DNA of 64,000 nt from Rehmannia glutinosa (taxonomy: Eukaryota; Streptophyta; Magnoliopsida; Lamiales; Orobanchaceae), in NCBI GenBank assembly GCA_016081115.2, contig JABTTQ020002197.1, positions 145,987 through 209,986 on the forward strand. Direction: 5' to 3'. This document shows, piece after piece, positions 58,938 to 64,000 of the stretch. A program made the translations under genes and the position numbers. Every line of letters starts with the position of its first letter. Position 1 is the first letter of the stretch. The notes beneath the pieces are model-generated. The model was not told the origin of the DNA and did not search any database. It saw nothing but the letters and a program-made list of their open reading frames with translations.

Positions 58938-60730
58938 TGATGAAATATGGTTCGTGATTGAGGATGGGCCACTACAAATCCTAAAGGTTAATACAAATGT
59001 AAAAAGGGCTGCTCCTATTGAAGGAGAAGATGAAGCTCTTGATATATTTTATAACACTCTTGATAAGGCCATGTTTAATAAAGTTAAATCTTGTAAAATG
59101 GCCAAAGAGATTTGAGAAAAAACTTACCTTAATTTGTGAAGGGTCTTATCAAATTAAGAAAAATAAGTTAACTGTTGCTGTTCAAAATTTTGAAAATTTT
59201 AAAATGATTCCAGGTGAAAGTCTAGATCAGCTGGATGCCAGATTCACAGAGATCACCAATGAACTTTCAACTCTAGGGAAAGAGTATACATGGAAGGAAA
59301 TGTGTATGAAGATACTAAGGTCTCTCCCAGCTGAGTGAGAAATGAAGGTTATGGCTCTGAGACACTCCATGGATCTCACCAAAACATCGAACCATGAATT
59401 GTTCTTTGATCTTAAAGCCTATGAGTTTGAGATGAGAAGGAAAGAACAAGAAGAGTCAGTTGTACCCAAGACAGCTGCACTCATGGCTGGTGAAGCAAAG
59501 AGAGCTGAATCCAAGGAAGTCATAGACCAAGAAGAGACTGCCCTGATAGTGAAAAGATTCAATAAGTTCTTCAATAAGAACTACAAGAGAAACAAGGGTG
59601 ACTCATCCAGGATACACTTAGTACCTTCCAAAGCAAGGGAGGACAAACCACCTAAAAGAGCTGAACATCAGAGAACTGAGTATCAAAGAGTTGATAATCA
59701 GAGAGTTGAGAACTTGTGTTGGAATTGCAGGCAACCAGGACACATTGATGTTGACTGCCCTTATCCACCAGTCAACAAGTACATGAATGAAGAAGAATGG
59801 AAAGTCTTCAGAGAAAGAAGACAAGAAAAGAAGAAAGCAGAGTCAGATAGTATTGAAGCTGACTACTCCAGTGATACAGAGGAATAGGATTTGATATGCC
59901 TCATGGCCAAAGAACAAGACTCCAAAGATCAAGAAGATAAGGTATATTCGAACTCATCTCATTCAGATTCAAGTGATAGTGATAGAGACACAAACACTTC
60001 ATCACCCACAGATCTTTATAATTCAATTGGCAAAATAATGAAAGATTTTGAGCACATAAAAACCTCTCGCACACTCCTAAATGAGGAAAACAACCAGTTT
60101 AAATGCCAAAACTCACAGCTGACTAAGGAGTTGAGTACTCTAAGTCACATAGCTGATGAGAACACAAAATTGAAGGTTGAAATTACCAAGATCCAAGCAG
60201 ACTTAGCTGGTACATCAAAGAGGGAAAAAGATCTTGAAAATGTGATTGCATCATTCACTAAGGCATCCAAATAATTGGATGAACTTATAATGATTCAGAA
60301 AGAAAGTGGTGAAAAAAGAGGCATTGGATTTAATTCCTTTATGCATACCTAAGTCCCAAGAGTGGTTATGGAGAAAGGATCCTCAAGCAATGAGGCAGTC
60401 CAAAAATCTAAAGCACCATATGTAGCACCCACACCCACTCAAAAACACAATCACAACCATATTGGCCTTAGATACAAGGGAAAAGGCAAGAAGCCAGTTG
60501 AGTATCCATACAGGACAGCTGAAACCAAATTTAGAAGAGTCCATCAACAGACTCCAAATAGGAAATACTCTGTAAAATCCAAACAGAGCTACCAAAAGCC
60601 CCAGAGATTTCAGCAAAGAAAATCATATGATGAGAATGGTAGAAACTACCGAAGCCAGGTTGATTGGAATAATCAAACGAGATATCATTCAAGACCAATG
60701 GGATACAAGCCAAAGTGGCAAAGACCTTAG
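58938..60730 (+). pseudogene. gag, SIRE copy B
   Basis: UBN2-type gag domain (58938-59340: KNKLTVAVQNFENFKMIPGE, LDARFTEITNELSTLGKEY), then KVMALRHSMDLTKTSNHELF and a zinc knuckle CWNCRQPGHIDVDC at about 59718-59760. A coiled-coil segment lies at 60060-60270 (NEENNQFKCQNSQLTKELST) and a basic Tyr/Gln-rich tail at 60362-60730. Stops at 59336-59338 and 59885-59887 and a break at 60272 divide it. Confidence 0.88.
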
Positions 60731-62315
60731 ACTTAACATAGGTCATTTACAAGGAAAAAGAGTTATAATCAGCACACATATGCACCCAAGCACAAAGCTC
60801 AATATACGCAAAAGTTCCACTATTACCCCAAGAAAGCAAATGCTCAAACACACACACACAAGCATACAGACAAAAGAGACAGATGTATGAGCCTAAAACC
60901 CCCAAGCAATTTGCAAATGTTCTTTATGATTATGGAACTGATAGGTGGCAACCTCTTAGAGCCAGATCGTTTGGCTATGAGTTGGTTGGATCACCTTATA
61001 GTGCTAGCCCCTCAGGACCCAAGCAAGTATGGGTACCTAAAAATTAATTTCCTTGATTACAGGTTCAAGGAACAACTGAGTGCCAAAGAACTTGGTACAT
61101 GGATAGTGACTGTTCCAGACATATGACAGGAAACAAGAAAAATCTATCCAAATTCAAGGAAATCAAAGGTGCTAAAAGTCATATTTGGAGGAAATGAATC
61201 TCCAGGGGAAATCAAAGGCATTGGATCTATCAGCATATGTTGAACTCAACTTCAATCTGCTGAGCATCAACCAACTCTGTGACAAAAGCTATAATGTTGG
61301 ATTCAACATGGGTGTATGCCAAATCAAGGATACTGAATTGGATGAAGTTGTGCTACAAGGATCAAAGCAGGAGAACAAGTATGTAGTGGACTATTCAACT
61401 GATACACCAAACACATGTCTGCTAGCAAAAAGTATAACTGAATCAAGTTGGCTATGGCACAAGAAGCTGAGTCACCTGAATTTCAAGACAATCAACAAGC
61501 TTGCAAGGAGTTATCTTGTGGAAGGATTACCTGACTCAGTATACAAGAAATAAAGCATTTGTGATGCATGCTAGATGGGAAAGCAAATTAAGTCTTCTTT
61601 CAAGGACAACCCAAGTTCTTCCTCAACCAAGATATTGCACATAATATTGCATATGGATTTATTTGGTCTTGTTGAACCACCTAGTATCAGTGGAAATAAA
61701 TACACCTTAAAGGTGGTGGATGATTATTCAAGATACACGTGGACAATATTTATGTGTAAAAATAAGAAAACCTTGCAGAAACTACCTCAGCTGATGAGAA
61801 GAGTTCAAAATCAGAAGAGCCAAACCATTATAAAGATAAGGTCTTATAGAGGAGCTGAGTTTGACAATGGGATTATAACTCAGTATTGCATTGAAAATGG
61901 TATTACTCATGAATTGTCAGCTGCATGGACTCCACAACAGAATGGAGTAGCTGAAAGAAGGAACATAACTCTCAAGGAAGCTGCGAGGACCATGTTAGTT
62001 GAACCTGGTTTGCCTAAAAGATTTTGGGCTGAAGCCATTAATACTGCTTGTTACACTTAAATTAAGTGTATGATTAACATGCAGTTGTCCAAAAACCCCT
62101 ATGAAATTTGTACAGGAAGGAAGCCAAATGTCGGATATTTTTGTATCTTTGGATGTAAGTTCTTCAGTCACAACAATGGCAAGGACAACTTAAAAGCTTT
62201 TGATGCTAAAGATGATGAAGGTATCCTTTTGGGATACTCAGCTGAGAGCAAAGCTTGTAGTGTGTTGAACAAGAGGACTATTGTCACAAAAGAGTCTATC
62301 CATGTAGTGTTTTAA
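60731..62315 (+). pseudogene. protease and integrase, SIRE copy B
   Basis: The protease start is at about 61084-61130, but its catalytic triad reads Asp-Ser-Asp in place of Asp-Ser-Gly. The GAG-pre-integrase domain is at 61430-61550 (SSWLWHKKLSHLNFKTINKL). The integrase core is at 61575-62060 (MDLFGLVEPPSISGNKYTLK, VVDDYSRYTWTIFMC, ELSAAWTPQQNGVAERRN). The second Asp position falls in IRSYRGAEFDNG, where Tyr replaces Asp (copy A has IRSDRG). A stop at 62058-62060 separates the C-terminal part (62070-62315). Confidence 0.88.
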
Positions 62316-62519
62316 TGAACCCAATGTAAATGGAGAAGACATAGATGAGTTAGCTGACAAGAGGAATCAGCCAACTGTTCAAAAGAGTTCTTATGTTGAA
62401 GCAGATATAAGAGGACTCAACCCTAATGAAGATCAGATAGTTGAATCTCAAAGATAGTTGAAAGGTCTGCAACTGAATGATGATGAGGAAACTGCTCAAG
62501 ACAACTTAGCTGCGAGATG

Positions 62520-64000
62520 ACTGAACCCAACAGACTTACTCCAACCAGACGTGAGATGGTTGAGAGACCATCCACCTAAGTTAATCATTGTAGATGTTAG
62601 AGATGGAGTGAGAACCAGATCCAAGACTCAACATGAACCTATATTTACTTGTTTCATTTCCCAAAAGAGCCTAAAGATGTGTCACAAGCATTGAGATGAC
62701 ACACATTGGATTCTAGCTATGCATGAAGAGCTGAATCAATTTTAGAGAAACAAGGTTTGGGAATTAGTTCAAATGCCTACCCACCAAAATGTTATGGGTA
62801 CTAAGTGGGTATTTAGAAAAAAAGATGAATGAAGATAGATCAGTAGTGATAAACAAAGCAAGATTGGTAGCCAAATGGTATTGCCAAGAAGAAGGTATAT
62901 AATTTTGATGAAACATTTGCACCTGTTGCTAGATTGGAAGCAATTAGGATGTTTATTGGTAAATCTGCACACAAGAACTTCACTATTTATCAAATGGATG
63001 TGAATAGTACATTTTTGAATGGACTTTTGGAAGAAGAAGTCTACGTGGATCAACCTTTAGGTTTATAGCAGAAAACTATTGGATATAAAGTCTACAAGCT
63101 CAAGAAAGCATTGTATGGATTGAAACAAGCACCAAGAGCCTGGTATGACACATTGTCTCAGTTTCTCATTGACTATAGATTCACCAAAGACAAGGTTGAT
63201 AGAACACTCTTCAGAATTCAAGATGGGGCGAGTATATTGCTTGTTCAAATTTATGTGGATGACGTTATTTTTTGATCCACAAACAAAGAGCTGTGTGACA
63301 AGTTCTAAAAGCTCATGCAAGGAAAGTTTGAAATGAGTATGATGGGAGAGCTGACTTTCTTCCTAGGTCTTCAAGTCAAGCAAATGAAGGATAGAACCTT
63401 CATAAGTCAAACCAAATATACAAGAGATTTAATGAAGAAATTTAGTATGGAAGAGAAGCCATCAGTGGAGATTCCCATGAATACATCAGTCAAAATGGAT
63501 ATGGATGCAGATGGCAAAGTTGTAGATCAAACAAGATATAGAGCCCTTATTGGATCGTTGCTCTATTTAACAGCAAGTAGGCCAGACATCACCTTTGTTG
63601 TAGATGTATGTGCTAGATTTCAATCTGCACCAAAAGAGAGTCACATGACTGCAGCCAAGAGAATCCTAAGGTATTTTAAGGGATGCCAAGAAGTTGTCTT
63701 ATGGTATCTAAAGGATGGAGGATTCAAGCTAGTTGGATACTCAGACTATGTTGGATGTAGAGTAGATATAAAAAGTACATTAGGTACCTGTCAAATGCTT
63801 GGAAATAGATTAGTTTCTTGGTTCAGCAAGAAACAAAATTCAATAACTATATCGACAGCTGAAGTAGAGTACATAGTTGCAGGCAACTGTTGTGCCCAAG
63901 TCTTATGGATGAGGCAACATCTGAGAGACTATGATATAGAAGAAAAAGAGATTCCAATTATGTGTGATAACACAAGTGCTATTGCAATAACTCAGAACCC
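62520..64000 (+). pseudogene. reverse transcriptase and RNase H (partial), SIRE copy B
   Basis: Pre-RT and RT motifs in shifting frames: FDETFAPVARLEAIRMFIG, QMDVNSTFLNGLLEEEVYVD, LYGLKQAPRAWYDTLSQF and the catalytic Tyr-Val-Asp-Asp at about 63252-63263, followed by a TGA at 63273. RNase H begins near 63720 (LVGYSDYVGCRVDIKSTLGT) and its CDNTSAIAIT motif is cut by the window end. Stops such as the TAG near 63067 show it is not functional. Confidence 0.88.

Larger units (their letters stand above)
58926..64000 (+). mobile_element. SIRE-type copia retrotransposon, copy B (5'-truncated, runs off right edge)
   Basis: Homologous to copy A and in the same orientation. It begins inside gag (DEIWFVIEDGPLQILKVNTN, from 58938) without a 5' LTR and continues through gag, protease, integrase and RT into RNase H at the window edge. 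Frames are broken often. Base 8 of the window corresponds to about 60735 here. Confidence 0.9.

Overview
The window is plant nuclear DNA, almost certainly from a eudicot. It has AT-rich intergenic DNA, GT-AG introns, plant-type Ty1/copia and Ty3/gypsy elements, a plant L1-type LINE, a CACTA element, Helitron ends, hAT and Mutator-like MITEs, a tRNA-derived SINE and one typical plant amino acid permease gene. I cannot name the species.

Layout. 1-10534: 3' part of a decayed SIRE-type copia element (gag end, PR, IN, RT, RH, a long extra 3' ORF region, 3' LTR). It appears to have inserted into the gag of a second copia element, whose remainder fills 10535-14178. 14179-15841: a fragment of glucosidase II alpha, a Helitron 3' end and a tandem repeat. 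15842-20465: a 4.6-kb CACTA element that carries pieces of three host genes on the minus strand (SR34-type splicing factor, fibrillarin, glutamate dehydrogenase). 21164-25616: a complete LTR element with almost no coding sequence; its 5' LTR holds a hAT MITE and its 3' LTR shows the matching empty site. 28035-31475: the only intact host protein gene, an AAP-type amino acid permease with six coding exons and a 5'UTR intron; a hAT MITE and a SINE lie in its promoter. 31804-37202: a large foldback element, a Mutator MITE and two adjacent inverted-repeat elements with internal minisatellites. 38248-41101: a candidate non-autonomous Helitron. About 41500-46880: a decayed L1-clade LINE. 46900-53437: an ATG4 (autophagy cysteine protease) pseudogene, split by a minus-strand non-coding gypsy element (47299-52028) and cut off by an Athila-like gypsy element (53438-58925) that keeps only gag and protease remnants; the 3' LTR of the latter contains a solo LTR. 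58926-64000: a second, 5'-truncated SIRE-type copia copy that runs off the right edge.

The genes do not form a pathway. Most of the sequence is nested transposon insertions with trapped host-gene fragments. The most unusual object is the CACTA element: its four recognised captured exons are all phase 0, lie in the same orientation and keep splice sites (one donor is GC). Spliced together they would give one ORF of about 111 codons, starting at the SR34 start codon behind the SR34 leader and ending in a stop within the GDH piece. Whether it is expressed cannot be told from the sequence.
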